A program made the translations under genes and the position numbers. Source: Acidobacteriota bacterium (GTDB lineage: Bacteria > Acidobacteriota > Blastocatellia > Pyrinomonadales > Pyrinomonadaceae). Taken from it: DNA of 59,174 bases. The stretch is taken from NCBI GenBank assembly GCA_019639215.1, contig JAHBSH010000005.1, positions 1-59,174 on the forward strand, read 5' to 3'. Every line of letters begins with the position of its first letter. The stretch's first letter is position 1. Under the pieces are notes generated by a model. The model saw only the letters and a program-made list of their open reading frames with translations. It made no database searches and was not told the DNA's origin. This document shows positions 1 to 8,124 of this stretch, piece after piece.

Positions 1-850
1 GCCCTCTTTTTTCTGCCCCACACATACATACCGGCATTCTCGGTGGACATTCGCATTTTCCGGTAAGCTTGCGAAACCTTTGTTTCACGATACGATCCTC
101 AAGTGAATGGAACGTGATGACCGCAAGCACCCCTTCAGGTTTCAAAAGATCGAACGCCTCGATTAAAAACCGGTCAAGTATATCTAACTCGTTATTGACC
201 GCGATCCGTAAGGCCTGAAACGTCCGCGTGGCCGGATGAGTCTTATCACGTCCTTTTCCCGGAAATGCTCCTGCCACAAGCCTGGCCAATTCTCCTGTTG
301 TTTTCACAGGCTCGCCTCTTTCCCTGCGCTCGACGATACGACGAGCTATTCGCCTGGACGCTCTCTCCTCGCCATAGCGGTAAATAATGTCCGCGATCTC
401 TTCCTCACTTCGGTGGGCGAGGATGTCCGCCGCCGTTTCGCCGTCTGAGGCTGTATTCATTCGCATGTCAAGCGGGTCATTAAACCGAAAGCTGAATCCG
501 CGCCCTTCCGTATCAAGCTGTAGCGACGACACTCCCAGATCTGCCAAAACGCCTGAAACCTTCTCCACATCGTTCTCGCGTGTCACGTTGGCAATCTCGG
601 AGAAGTTGGAATGAACTATCCTAACTCTCCCGTCAAATGCCGCGAGATTCTCAGTCGCAATGGCGATGGCGGCCGTGTCCTGGTCCATACCCAAAAGGTT
701 CAGATCCGCATGCTCGCTCAGGATAGCTGATGAATGGCCGCCCATTCCCAATGTTGCGTCAACAAAGGTCCCGGACGGTATATCCTTGAAAACATTGAGT
801 GTCTCGTCCAGCAGAACCGGAATGTGAGGCGTTTTTTCGTCTGTCCTCAT
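1..850 (-). CDS. rsmH: 16S rRNA (cytosine-1402-N4)-methyltransferase RsmH, 3' end cut by window edge
   Basis: RsmH methylates N4 of C1402 in the 16S rRNA P site using S-adenosylmethionine. Reading the minus strand from the ATG at 848-850 gives an open frame of about 283 residues that runs off the left edge. The SAM-binding motif DATLGMGGHS lies near residues 32-41 and LLGMDQD near 53-59. The late motif ITFHSLEDRIVK is near residues 245-256, followed by a Cys-rich stretch (CECPPRMPVCMC). About 30 C-terminal residues should lie outside the window. The gene usually sits early in the division/cell-wall cluster, which would continue to the left. No mraZ is seen upstream, where it is often found. 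Identity is sure; only the C-terminus is missing. Confidence 0.95.
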   Translation of the reverse strand, partial: MRTDEKTPHIPVLLDETLNVFKDIPSGTFVDATLGMGGHSSAILSEHADLNLLGMDQDTAAIAIATENLAAFDGRVRIVHSNFSEIANVTRENDVEKVSGVLADLGVSSLQLDTEGRGFSFRFNDPLDMRMNTASDGETAADILAHRSEEEIADIIYRYGEERASRRIARRIVERRERGEPVKTTGELARLVAGAFPGKGRDKTHPATRTFQALRIAVNNELDILDRFLIEAFDLLKPEGVLAVITFHSLEDRIVKQRFRKLTGKCECPPRMPVCMCGAEKRG

Positions 851-1262
851 AATCTTCAAAGATCCGTTGTCCTGACACACGTCAGCCGTTCACCGATGTT
901 GTCGGCAGAATTCAAAAAAAGATGTTTATTGGGAAAGTTGGCCTGGCCGTCCGCGTTTTATCAAGCTATTCGATCCAACGGCCTGCTGTTGAAAGTATCA
1001 CCAAGATCCGGCGCTTAAAATGCTTAATAGATTAAACACTTACTGCTACTTTCTCCACCCCTCGCATTGACCAAACTTAGAAATATCGAATCGCAAAAGA
1101 ATATTACGCTGAGAGGCGCTTTAATGTCAAGACAAAATTTAATAATCTTCTTAATCATGCGCTTAATTAATGATTTACAGATTTCTATAAAAAAATGCTT
1201 TCTAAAAGGCAGATTTTCATTTTTGAAACGAATGCGATAAAGTTTCCTATTCGATTTGGGTA
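851..1262. other. Divergent intergenic region, no gene recognised
   Basis: About 410 bases separate rsmH (minus) from the ZIP transporter (plus). The half nearer the transporter is AT-rich and probably holds its promoter. I could not pick a convincing -35/-10 pair for either gene. Short open frames here have no family resemblance and overlap real genes in other frames. Confidence 0.5.
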
Positions 1263-2081
1263 ATGGACCAGAATGTCTTGCAATTAGTGTTATTTGGCTT
1301 GCTTGCCGCCCTTGCCAATGTGCTTGGCGGACTAGTGATCTTTCCATCTAAACTCCACTCTACATATAAGAATGCATTGAAATATCTGCTCGCCCTTAGT
1401 GCAGGTTTTATGCTGGCTGTCACGCTTTTTGAGATATTTCCCAGATCCATCGAGTTGTGGAACACCGTTCCACATTCACATAATGGCGAACATGGCCTTA
1501 CTGATATTTTCTTCTGGCCCATACTTTTGCTTTTAGGTGGATACCTGGCGACCCAGTTCTTTGAACACACGATCGCACCTCATTTCCACCTTGGGGCTGA
1601 GGTTCACTCTGACCATGTAATTTCAACAGGCTCGGCCTATGCAGGCATCGGCGGGCTGTTGATCCATACTTTTTTCGACGGTGTTTCCATTGCGGCAGCA
1701 TCTCAGATAGATCAAAATGTCGGCTTGTTGGTTTTTATCGCCATATTTCTTCATAAATTTCCCGAAGGTTTCACTGTTGGCTCAATGATGGTTTCTGCCG
1801 GAAAAGGCTTCCGCGAGGTTCTAACAGCCACATCCATAATTGGAGCCACCACATTGCTTGGTGTACTGACATTTTACGCAGTCGGCCTTTCAATACAGGG
1901 ATCGGTCGCGTACGCAATGCCTTTCGCCGCAGGCGTTATGCTCTACGTCGCCGCCAGCGATCTGATACCAGAAGTAAATCATCACGGCGGCAAAAAACCG
2001 CTTGTTTCACTCTCTGTCTTCGCGGGCGTCGCGATGTTTTTCTGCCTTCATTTCATAGTCCACGAACTCTTCGGACACTGA
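1263..2081 (+). CDS. ZIP family divalent metal transporter
   Basis: A 272-residue inner-membrane protein of the ZIP (ZupT-like) family, which imports zinc or other divalent metals. Hydrophobic helices cover about residues 5-27, 40-60, 84-100, 125-145, 153-172, 190-210, 215-235 and 248-268. The signature metal-site helices are visible as HTFFDG (135-140) and HKFPEG (164-169), with DLIPE near 233. A His-containing loop lies between helices 2 and 3 (HSHNGEH, 71-77) and another near 107-118, as is usual for metal-sensing ZIP loops. Length is normal. The gene stands alone, divergent from rsmH. Substrate cannot be told from sequence. Confidence 0.92.
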   Translation: MDQNVLQLVLFGLLAALANVLGGLVIFPSKLHSTYKNALKYLLALSAGFMLAVTLFEIFPRSIELWNTVPHSHNGEHGLTDIFFWPILLLLGGYLATQFFEHTIAPHFHLGAEVHSDHVISTGSAYAGIGGLLIHTFFDGVSIAAASQIDQNVGLLVFIAIFLHKFPEGFTVGSMMVSAGKGFREVLTATSIIGATTLLGVLTFYAVGLSIQGSVAYAMPFAAGVMLYVAASDLIPEVNHHGGKKPLVSLSVFAGVAMFFCLHFIVHELFGH

Positions 2082-2143
2082 TCTAAATTTCTGGAACAAA
2101 CCTAGACAATTCTTCGTTATCTATATCGGAGGTGTTAACGAAT

Positions 2144-2353
2144 ATGCGTGAACCAATAGTTGCGGGTTTTCTGAGTCTTCTGATACCGGGTCTCGGTCAG
2201 ATCTATAACGGCCGGGTTATAGTAGGAATAATATGGTTGCTCATAACCGGTTTTTCGTGGATCGGAAGCGCCGGACTGCTTGGATGGGTGATCCATTTGA
2301 TCGCGGCATGGTGTGCTTACAGTTATGCCAAGGATAATCCTGTGCGTGTATAA
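2144..2353 (+). CDS. Small two-helix membrane protein (TM2-like)
   Basis: A 69-residue protein with two hydrophobic hairpin segments separated by a short turn, and a PGLGQIYNG motif near the N-terminus. That motif resembles TM2-type small membrane proteins (FLG-G-H-FY pattern). I choose the ATG at 2144 rather than an in-frame GTG at 2132. A strong Shine-Dalgarno GGAGGTG lies at 2128-2134, nine bases before this ATG, and the GTG sits inside it. A rho-independent terminator follows directly, so this is a single-gene transcript or the end of one starting at the ZIP gene. Function unknown. Confidence 0.7.
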   Translation: MREPIVAGFLSLLIPGLGQIYNGRVIVGIIWLLITGFSWIGSAGLLGWVIHLIAAWCAYSYAKDNPVRV

Positions 2354-2380
2354 ATTCCCTCTAAATTCAATCCTCCTTTT

Positions 2381-2409
2381 GCCCGCTGTTCGGTAACAGC
2401 GGGCCTTTT
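2381..2409 (+). terminator. Rho-independent terminator
   Basis: A perfect 10-bp stem GCCCGCTGTT / AACAGCGGGC with loop CGGT is followed by CTTTTG. It ends transcription of the small membrane protein before psd. Confidence 0.85.
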
Positions 2410-2518
2410 GCATTCGCAAAAACCTTCCTATTCAGATAAAATCTCAAAGTACACCCCGAGACTAGACAGCTTATACCTAAAAAATGATGGTGTTCGATAT
2501 CTAGCCTCCGATCTTATT

Positions 2519-3118
2519 ATGGCCAAAGAAGGTTTCCCTTTTGTTTTGATCCCGGCTGTTATCGCCATGCTTATGGCATATCTACAGTTGTGGATAATTG
2601 CAGCTGTTTTCGCGGTGCTTGCCGCATTCATGGCATATTTCTTTCGTGATCCGTTCAGAAATATACCGACCGATCCTGATATTGTTGTTTCTGCCGCTGA
2701 CGGAAAGGTGACCCGCATCACTGAAGATGACAAAGGCAAACTCGTAAGCATATTCCTTTCGCCTTTGGATGTGCACATAAATCGCTCCCCGATTGCCGGA
2801 AGTGTTGAAAAGGCTGAACATATCCCCGGAAGGAAAGGGCCGGCGACCGATAATGCCGCCAGCTTGCACAACGAGCGAAATGCTCTGACAATAAAAGGCG
2901 ACAAAATAACTGTTGTTTGTACTCAGATCGCCGGACTGGTAGCCCGCCGTATCGTTTGCTGGAGTGGTGTTGGGGATGACCTGGAAAGAGGCGAAAGGTT
3001 TGGCTTGATAAAATTCAGTTCACGTACAGACATTCTTATGCCGAATAATGTTGAGCTTGCCGTTAAGATCGGTGACCGTGTCGTCGGCGGAGAAACAATT
3101 ATTGCCAGAATAAAGTAA
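2519..3118 (+). CDS. psd: Phosphatidylserine decarboxylase, short (archaeal/PsdA) type proenzyme
   Basis: Converts phosphatidylserine to phosphatidylethanolamine at the inner membrane; the proenzyme cleaves itself to make a pyruvoyl cofactor. From the ATG at 2519 it is 199 residues, the usual length of the short type, and starts MAKEGFPF as the family does. The frame stays open back to a TTG at 2408, but that lies in the preceding terminator. Two helices (about 8-45) are followed by YFFRDPFRN, the LDVHINRSP motif and IAGLVARRIVCW. At the cleavage site the normal Gly-Ser is Ser-Ser (KFSSRTD, Ser167-Ser168); the serine that becomes pyruvoyl is kept. It sits 15 bases before pssA, so substrate and product enzymes are coupled. 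Confidence 0.93.
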   Translation: MAKEGFPFVLIPAVIAMLMAYLQLWIIAAVFAVLAAFMAYFFRDPFRNIPTDPDIVVSAADGKVTRITEDDKGKLVSIFLSPLDVHINRSPIAGSVEKAEHIPGRKGPATDNAASLHNERNALTIKGDKITVVCTQIAGLVARRIVCWSGVGDDLERGERFGLIKFSSRTDILMPNNVELAVKIGDRVVGGETIIARIK

Positions 3119-3133
3119 CCCTGAAAATGACCT

Positions 3134-3997
3134 ATGGAAAATGACGCGCCACAACCCGTCCACAAGGGCCTGAAAAAAGGCCTTTATGTGATTCCGACCG
3201 CATTCACTGCGGCCAACATCGCTATGGGTTTTATGGCGGTCCTCTGGTCAATACGCGGCTTTCATCTGGCGTTCAGCGACCCATTGAAAGCGGCGGATTA
3301 TTTTGATTATGCTGCCGTAGCCATCGGTCTTGCCATATTGTTTGACACATTGGACGGACGCGTGGCTCGAATGACAAAGACGGCTACTGAGATAGGCGTT
3401 CAATTTGATTCCCTTGCCGATGTTCTCACATTTGGCATTGCCCCTATCGCTCTTATTTTCAGTTGGGGATTTGCCACGTCATTCGGCGAGAGCTCCACAG
3501 AATACGGCTTCGGCATTTTCCTGCTGTTCATGTATCTGATGTGCGGAGCATTCAGGCTTGCCCGATTTAATTTGCAGGCAACAAGGCCTCGTGTCCTAAA
3601 AGAAGGTTCGCCTAAGCTGGATAAAAAGAATTTCGTCGGACTGCCAATACCACCGGCTGCCGGGTTGATGGCATCTATCGTGCATTTTTCACCAACCCCG
3701 CTAAACTTCCATGGCGACGGCAATGCCCAGTTCTATGCGATGCTGATGATGGTCTTGCTGGCCGTTCTTGGCATTCTTATGGTCAGCACACTTAGATATA
3801 CGAGTTTTAAGACGACCGGAACAGGACGGAGCAACCTCTATTTGCTTCTCCTGATAGCAGGTATCGGAATGCTTATCTGGCTATATTCCAGATATATGCT
3901 TTTGATACTTTCCGCCGCGTATGTGTCGCACGGTGTGATCTGGTTCTTGTTAAGCCAGCTTAGACGAAGTTCGGCAAAGACCGAAGCAGAAGCCTGA
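3134..3997 (+). CDS. pssA: CDP-diacylglycerol--serine O-phosphatidyltransferase
   Basis: Makes phosphatidylserine from CDP-diacylglycerol and L-serine, feeding Psd encoded just upstream. The 287-residue protein has the complete CDP-alcohol phosphotransferase signature D-G-x2-A-R-x8-G-x3-D-x3-D. Its residues are Asp71, Asp74, Gly75, Ala78, Arg79, Gly88, Asp92 and Asp96. Several transmembrane helices follow (about 105-125, 195-215, 230-275). The start at 3134 lies 15 bases after the psd stop. The gene ends 11 bases from the convergent ligase-like gene on the other strand, with no clear terminator between. Confidence 0.95.
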   Translation: MENDAPQPVHKGLKKGLYVIPTAFTAANIAMGFMAVLWSIRGFHLAFSDPLKAADYFDYAAVAIGLAILFDTLDGRVARMTKTATEIGVQFDSLADVLTFGIAPIALIFSWGFATSFGESSTEYGFGIFLLFMYLMCGAFRLARFNLQATRPRVLKEGSPKLDKKNFVGLPIPPAAGLMASIVHFSPTPLNFHGDGNAQFYAMLMMVLLAVLGILMVSTLRYTSFKTTGTGRSNLYLLLLIAGIGMLIWLYSRYMLLILSAAYVSHGVIWFLLSQLRRSSAKTEAEA

Positions 3998-4008
3998 CCA
4001 TCTGGAAA

Positions 4009-5379
4009 TTATTGTGGGAAAGTAGCGACCTTTCCTGAAGACCTTGAACGGGAACGCCGATGACGCGAGCGACGGTCTTCTTCATCCTCGATGTCGTCTT
4101 CATACGTCTGCCTTGCGGCGTTCAACATCGCCATCAGTATCAGGAACAATATCGAAATAGCCGTTGTGTGGAGTACGAAATCAAAAAGGCTGTGCACCAA
4201 TATTGCGAAAATTCCTGAAGCTGCCCCGACCGCTATTCCTCGCCTGAACGTGTTCTCAACACCGACCGCTTTGCGTCCTGCCTGAAACAGGATGATCAGG
4301 AAAGCAGCCCCAATCATAAGCCCTATCAGGCCCGCATCAGCAAGAACCTGAAGATAATCATTATGAGCCTGCTCTACTCTTTCTAGCCCGCTCATATTGT
4401 CATACTGAGTATAAGCGACCCCAAATGCCCCAAATCCGGCTCCGAAAGGCAGATTTGCACCTATCACTTTGAGCGTGACGGACCAGATATTTGTGCGGTC
4501 GGTCGAAATATTCTCAGACATCGTTGTTTCAGCAATACGTGTCAAAGAGCTTTCGCCGCCGACAAAGAACGATCCGCCGATAATAGCGGCTAGCAGGGCC
4601 GTCGCCAGTCCGACCCTTACAAGAATACTTTTCTTTTTTCTTGAGCCGATCGTCAGGATGGCAGTTAAAAGAACAAGCGCAATGAAGGCAACAAACCCGC
4701 CTCTCGAACCGCTTAGAAGTAACGCAACTCCCATCAAAGCTGTGGCCGTAACGAACAGCAACCGTTTATCCCGGCTAACTGCTCCGGTAAAGAGCAAGCC
4801 TAGCGGCAAAGCAGCCGTCATTTCCATATAGGCAGCAAAATTATGCCTGTTTACAAACGACCCGAATGGCGTAGCTGCGTACGAGCTTTTATAAACGCCG
4901 TAGATCTTTTCGGGACTGAGAACAGATTGCAGTATCGCAAAGAATGCAAAACAAAAACCGAAAACCATTATGACGGTGCTTAGCCGACGAAGACGCTGAG
5001 CAGAATCGAGCAGAACAATCGTCAGGGAAAAGAAGACACCCAATGCAAGAAAATGAACAGCCGAAAGCTTAGTAGAGAATGGATCGACCGAGATAGTTCT
5101 TGGTATTTCAGTGACGCCTGCTAATTCTGCAATTGCCCCAAAAGGAACGACCTGAATGACAGCGTATGCAAACATGGCATAGAGCGGAAACTGGAGCAAA
5201 CTTGGGCTAAACCGTATCGTGCCTGTCTGTATGCCGTCCACTGCCCATAACAGCATCATTACAGCGATAAAAATATATAGAAGTAGTATGACAGGCAGGT
5301 GAACACCGCCGTATGCGAGGGCTGAGAAGATCAGCATCACACACAACATCACAAATGATAATTTATTCGCGATCGTCAT
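4009..5379 (-). CDS. O-antigen ligase / Wzy-type polymerase family protein
   Basis: A 456-residue polytopic membrane protein of the Wzy_C/WaaL superfamily, which transfers or polymerises undecaprenyl-linked glycans at the periplasmic face. About ten helices are visible. Family motifs are SGSRGG (223-228), the large periplasmic loop with QAHNDYLQ (338-345) containing the catalytic-type His339, and HSLFDF (396-401). The C-terminus (about 427-456) is a charged Glu/Asp- then Arg/Ser-rich cytosolic tail, not typical of the family. It is the last gene of a tight minus-strand operon: the TPR gene ends six bases upstream and the DegT aminotransferase leads. A ligase followed by a TPR protein often points to glycan transfer onto protein or a capsule-like polymer. 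Ligase versus polymerase cannot be decided. Confidence 0.85.
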   Translation of the reverse strand: MTIANKLSFVMLCVMLIFSALAYGGVHLPVILLLYIFIAVMMLLWAVDGIQTGTIRFSPSLLQFPLYAMFAYAVIQVVPFGAIAELAGVTEIPRTISVDPFSTKLSAVHFLALGVFFSLTIVLLDSAQRLRRLSTVIMVFGFCFAFFAILQSVLSPEKIYGVYKSSYAATPFGSFVNRHNFAAYMEMTAALPLGLLFTGAVSRDKRLLFVTATALMGVALLLSGSRGGFVAFIALVLLTAILTIGSRKKKSILVRVGLATALLAAIIGGSFFVGGESSLTRIAETTMSENISTDRTNIWSVTLKVIGANLPFGAGFGAFGVAYTQYDNMSGLERVEQAHNDYLQVLADAGLIGLMIGAAFLIILFQAGRKAVGVENTFRRGIAVGAASGIFAILVHSLFDFVLHTTAISILFLILMAMLNAARQTYEDDIEDEEDRRSRHRRSRSRSSGKVATFPQ

Positions 5380-5385
5380 TACGGG

Positions 5386-6699
5386 TCACTCTGCTGCAAC
5401 ATTGGAAACTCCTCGTTCCAAAACGAAATCGTCATACCACAATATGCCTGAGACAGGACAGGTATCGCCGCAATACACCCTGTTAGTCCTGATGAGTATG
5501 CCCTCGCAATTCGAAGGTGTCACAAAGGCAACAGTTCGCTCCTGCCAATCAAAGGTTCCGCCGTCGAACGGCTGAGATGATGCTAGCGGCACATCATCAT
5601 TTGCGTTGACTATCTGGATCAAAGGCGGACCTCCGGTCCTAAGGCCTTCTCCACGCACCCAAAAACGTAGTAAGTATGATGTATTGGGTTGGACAGCGAC
5701 CAGCTGTACAGGGTTTGCAAGATCAACGCCGAGATAATTCTTGAAGGTGACCCTCATGCTTCGAGTGCCGGAACGTTTCACCGCATTGTCCGATGAAACA
5801 TCCATCTTCCCTTCAGCACGGTGATATTTCCATCCGAAAAGAGAGTCGTTTCCGGCAGTAATGGCTTTTTCCATATCGCCATTGGTCACTGTTTCGATTG
5901 ACGAAGTTGGATCGATGCCTGACTGACGCGAAAATTCAACGGCCTCACGAAATTTTCGCTGGTCATGCAGTCCTTGCGCCAATGTACGCGGGATCTGTGG
6001 CTCTACCTGCTTTTCTTCTTCAGAAAGAAGATTCCAGTTTCTCAGTGCGTCTGCCGAAGCTCCTCTCTGTGCATAGAAAACCGCTAGGCTCCGGCGTACA
6101 GCAGGCGAATCATCCGCAAGCCTTTCAACCATTTCAGGATCTTTTCCATAAAAATCCCATGCAAGCGAAAAGACCTGCTCACGATACACACTGTTCTTCT
6201 GAGTGGCTGACCTTAATTTGGTAAAAGCTTCCTCAACCCGTCCGCGTCTGAGATAGAAGTTCCCCAGCTGCCATTTCGGAAAGGAATAGGACGGTGCGAG
6301 ACTTTCAGCCCTGAGAAGCGCTTTTTCGGCAGCTTCCATTCGCTCTGCGTGTTCATTTGCCCGTCCAAGTTCTATCCACCAGCGATGATCGTAAGGAGCA
6401 AGACGAACTATGTCTTCAAAAGAACGGGCAATACCTTCAACAGCGTCGGGGTTAAACTCCTGACGCTCTTCAGAGGCCTTTAACCAATGGGTCATGGGAT
6501 CGCCCGGTGAGAGGCTGATCGCCAATTGTGCCATCGCTTCGGTTTCCGGCTGGTTCAGATCGGTCTCTTCGGCAAATATACGACCGGCATGCCATGACAC
6601 AGCGTTCCATAAAAATATGGCCAAGCATATTATGACAGCCGCTAAGACAAACCACCCGATAGGTTTTGAAATGCGAACTATCTTTATCTGTCCATTCAT
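5386..6699 (-). CDS. Membrane-anchored TPR protein with C-terminal carbohydrate-binding-like domain
   Basis: A 437-residue protein with an N-terminal membrane anchor (about residues 15-35), then helical tetratricopeptide repeats (about 45-245; for example WIELGRANEHAERMEAAEKA and FPKWQLGNFYLRRGRVEEAF). The C-terminal part (about 260-437) is beta-rich. It reads like a jelly-roll carbohydrate-binding module, with SYLLRFWVRGEGLRTGG and a closing WYDDFVLE. It lies 11 bases after the aminotransferase and six bases before the ligase-like gene, so all three are probably translated together. The layout suggests a periplasmic scaffold holding the glycan or the ligase. Precise role unknown. Confidence 0.75.
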   Translation of the reverse strand: MNGQIKIVRISKPIGWFVLAAVIICLAIFLWNAVSWHAGRIFAEETDLNQPETEAMAQLAISLSPGDPMTHWLKASEERQEFNPDAVEGIARSFEDIVRLAPYDHRWWIELGRANEHAERMEAAEKALLRAESLAPSYSFPKWQLGNFYLRRGRVEEAFTKLRSATQKNSVYREQVFSLAWDFYGKDPEMVERLADDSPAVRRSLAVFYAQRGASADALRNWNLLSEEEKQVEPQIPRTLAQGLHDQRKFREAVEFSRQSGIDPTSSIETVTNGDMEKAITAGNDSLFGWKYHRAEGKMDVSSDNAVKRSGTRSMRVTFKNYLGVDLANPVQLVAVQPNTSYLLRFWVRGEGLRTGGPPLIQIVNANDDVPLASSQPFDGGTFDWQERTVAFVTPSNCEGILIRTNRVYCGDTCPVSGILWYDDFVLERGVSNVAAE

Positions 6700-6710
6700 G
6701 CTTGTTCTGT

Positions 6711-7829
6711 CTATTTAGCAAAAAATTCAGCAATTGAGTCAGTAACGTATTCGATCTGATCTGCTTTTAGTTCCGGGTAAATCGGCAAAGCAAGCGTATC
6801 CAACGCTGCCTTTTCTGCCTCAGGAAGATCACCTTTTTTATATCCCAGATATGCGAAGCACTCCTGCAAATGCAATGGTATCGGATAGTAAATATCTGTC
6901 CCGATATTCTTCTCGGCTAAATATGCCTTTAACTCATCTCGCCTGTCTTCAACTCTGATCACGAACTGATTGTATATGTGCTTTCGTCCTTCGAGTTCGG
7001 TTGGCAGGGTCACAAGATCAAGCAGCCCCTTGTCTGCAAATAACCTTCTATAGGTATCCGCATTCTGCCTTCGCCTTAGTGTCCAATCATCCAGATGCGG
7101 CAGCTTTACACGAAGTATCGCCCCTTGAAATCCGTCAAGCCGCGAATTTAGTCCGATCCAGCGATGGTGATATCGTTTTTCAGCTCCGTGAACGCGAAGA
7201 GCTTTTAGCCGGGATGCGAGGTTCTCATCATTGGTAGTTATGATACCGCCGTCACCCATTCCGCCAAGATTCTTCGACGGATAGAATGAAAAACACCCTA
7301 TCTTGCCAATAGAACCGGCTCTGCGTCCAGCTTCCTCAGAACCTATTGCCTGAGCTGCGTCTTCAACAAGATGAAGGCCGTGCTTTGCGGCAATACTTTG
7401 CAATTCTGTCATGTCGGAGCACTGTCCGAAGAGGTGAACAGGTTCTATCGCCTTTGTCCGCTCAGTTATCTTTCCCTCGATCTGGGATACATCGAGATTC
7501 ATATCAACCGGGTCGATATCAACAAAAACAGGTGTCGCACCAACCCTGGTTATCGCACTGACAGTGGCAAAAAAACTGTACGGCGTGGTTATTACTTCAT
7601 CACCCGGGCCAATATCGAGAGCCATCATCGCCAGAACTAGCGCATCCGAACCGGAAGCGCAGCCTATGGCAAAAGACGCGTTACAATACTCCGACAATTC
7701 TTTCTCGAACGCGGCGACCTCGTCACCAAGAATGAACGCATTCGCATCCAAAACCCTGCCGAGAGCAGCTTCGATCTCCGGCCTCAGAGTTTCATTCTGT
7801 TCTTTCAGATCAAGTAAAGGTACTTTCAT
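6711..7829 (-). CDS. DegT/DnrJ/EryC1/StrS family sugar aminotransferase
   Basis: A 372-residue PLP-dependent enzyme of the kind that converts keto-sugar nucleotides to amino sugars. The PLP lysine is Lys186 in SFYPSKNLGG. EDAAQAIG (156-163) gives the aspartate that pairs with the pyridine nitrogen, and ASGSDAL (58-64) binds phosphate. Length is normal and the protein is complete. It heads the three-gene minus operon with the TPR protein and O-antigen-ligase homologue, which supports a role in making a sugar precursor. The exact substrate cannot be read off; WecE/PerA-like enzymes look alike. Confidence 0.9.
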   Translation of the reverse strand: MKVPLLDLKEQNETLRPEIEAALGRVLDANAFILGDEVAAFEKELSEYCNASFAIGCASGSDALVLAMMALDIGPGDEVITTPYSFFATVSAITRVGATPVFVDIDPVDMNLDVSQIEGKITERTKAIEPVHLFGQCSDMTELQSIAAKHGLHLVEDAAQAIGSEEAGRRAGSIGKIGCFSFYPSKNLGGMGDGGIITTNDENLASRLKALRVHGAEKRYHHRWIGLNSRLDGFQGAILRVKLPHLDDWTLRRRQNADTYRRLFADKGLLDLVTLPTELEGRKHIYNQFVIRVEDRRDELKAYLAEKNIGTDIYYPIPLHLQECFAYLGYKKGDLPEAEKAALDTLALPIYPELKADQIEYVTDSIAEFFAK

Positions 7830-7851
7830 TTAAATAGATAATGTAAAAATC

Positions 7852-8049
7852 TAGCCACAGAGGGCACAGAGGGCACAGAGATCAATTAGAAATTCGTTTC
7901 ACTCCGTCGATAAGTCGCTTTTCACCAAAGTTTATTATTAAACCACGCTTAATCCGGTAACTTTTAGTTCAGCCCTGTCGCGGATCTTGAAATGTCCATG
8001 ATATTCAGAACTCAAAAAAAATTAAAAACCTCTGTGCGCTCTGTGGCTA
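7852..8049. repeat. 21-bp imperfect terminal inverted repeat around a GxxExxY remnant
   Basis: The left arm at 7852-7872 reads TAGCCACAGAGGGCACAGAG plus G; the right arm at 8029-8049 is its reverse complement with one mismatch (20 of 21). The left arm carries one extra GGCACAGAG-type unit (7873-7880). CACAGAG-rich inverted repeats like these are known to flank GxxExxY-family genes, and the decayed gene between them fits that. Confidence 0.8.
7882..8010 (-). pseudogene. GxxExxY-family protein, C-terminal remnant with frameshift
   Basis: Minus-strand translation ending at the TGA (7884-7882) gives a C-terminal stretch containing RGLIINFGEKRLIDGVKR, then ISN and stop. This matches the typical GLLINFG...DGIKR ending of GxxExxY proteins, which resemble PD-(D/E)XK nucleases. 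Just upstream the matching text (ELKVTG) is in a different frame, so a frameshift separates the two parts. No N-terminal half is present. Only about 40 residues' worth survive, inside the 21-bp inverted repeat. Family call is from motif memory. Confidence 0.7.
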
Positions 8050-8124
8050 AAATCTTTGTTGTAAATTTTACCTAATGTGATGAATATTTGCATTCCTGCC
8101 AAAGGTTCTTTAGCCTAAACCTAA

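Noticed and set aside
734-1018. Plus-strand frame overlapping the start of rsmH
   Set aside because: It covers the conserved 5' part of rsmH in reverse and shows no family text.
1024-1347. Minus-strand frame before rsmH as a possible mraZ
   Set aside because: Its translation has no MraZ/AbrB-like text and it overlaps the ZIP gene.
2408-2518. Longer N-terminus for psd starting at a TTG
   Set aside because: The TTG lies in the terminator of the preceding gene and the family starts at the MAKEGFPF position (2519).
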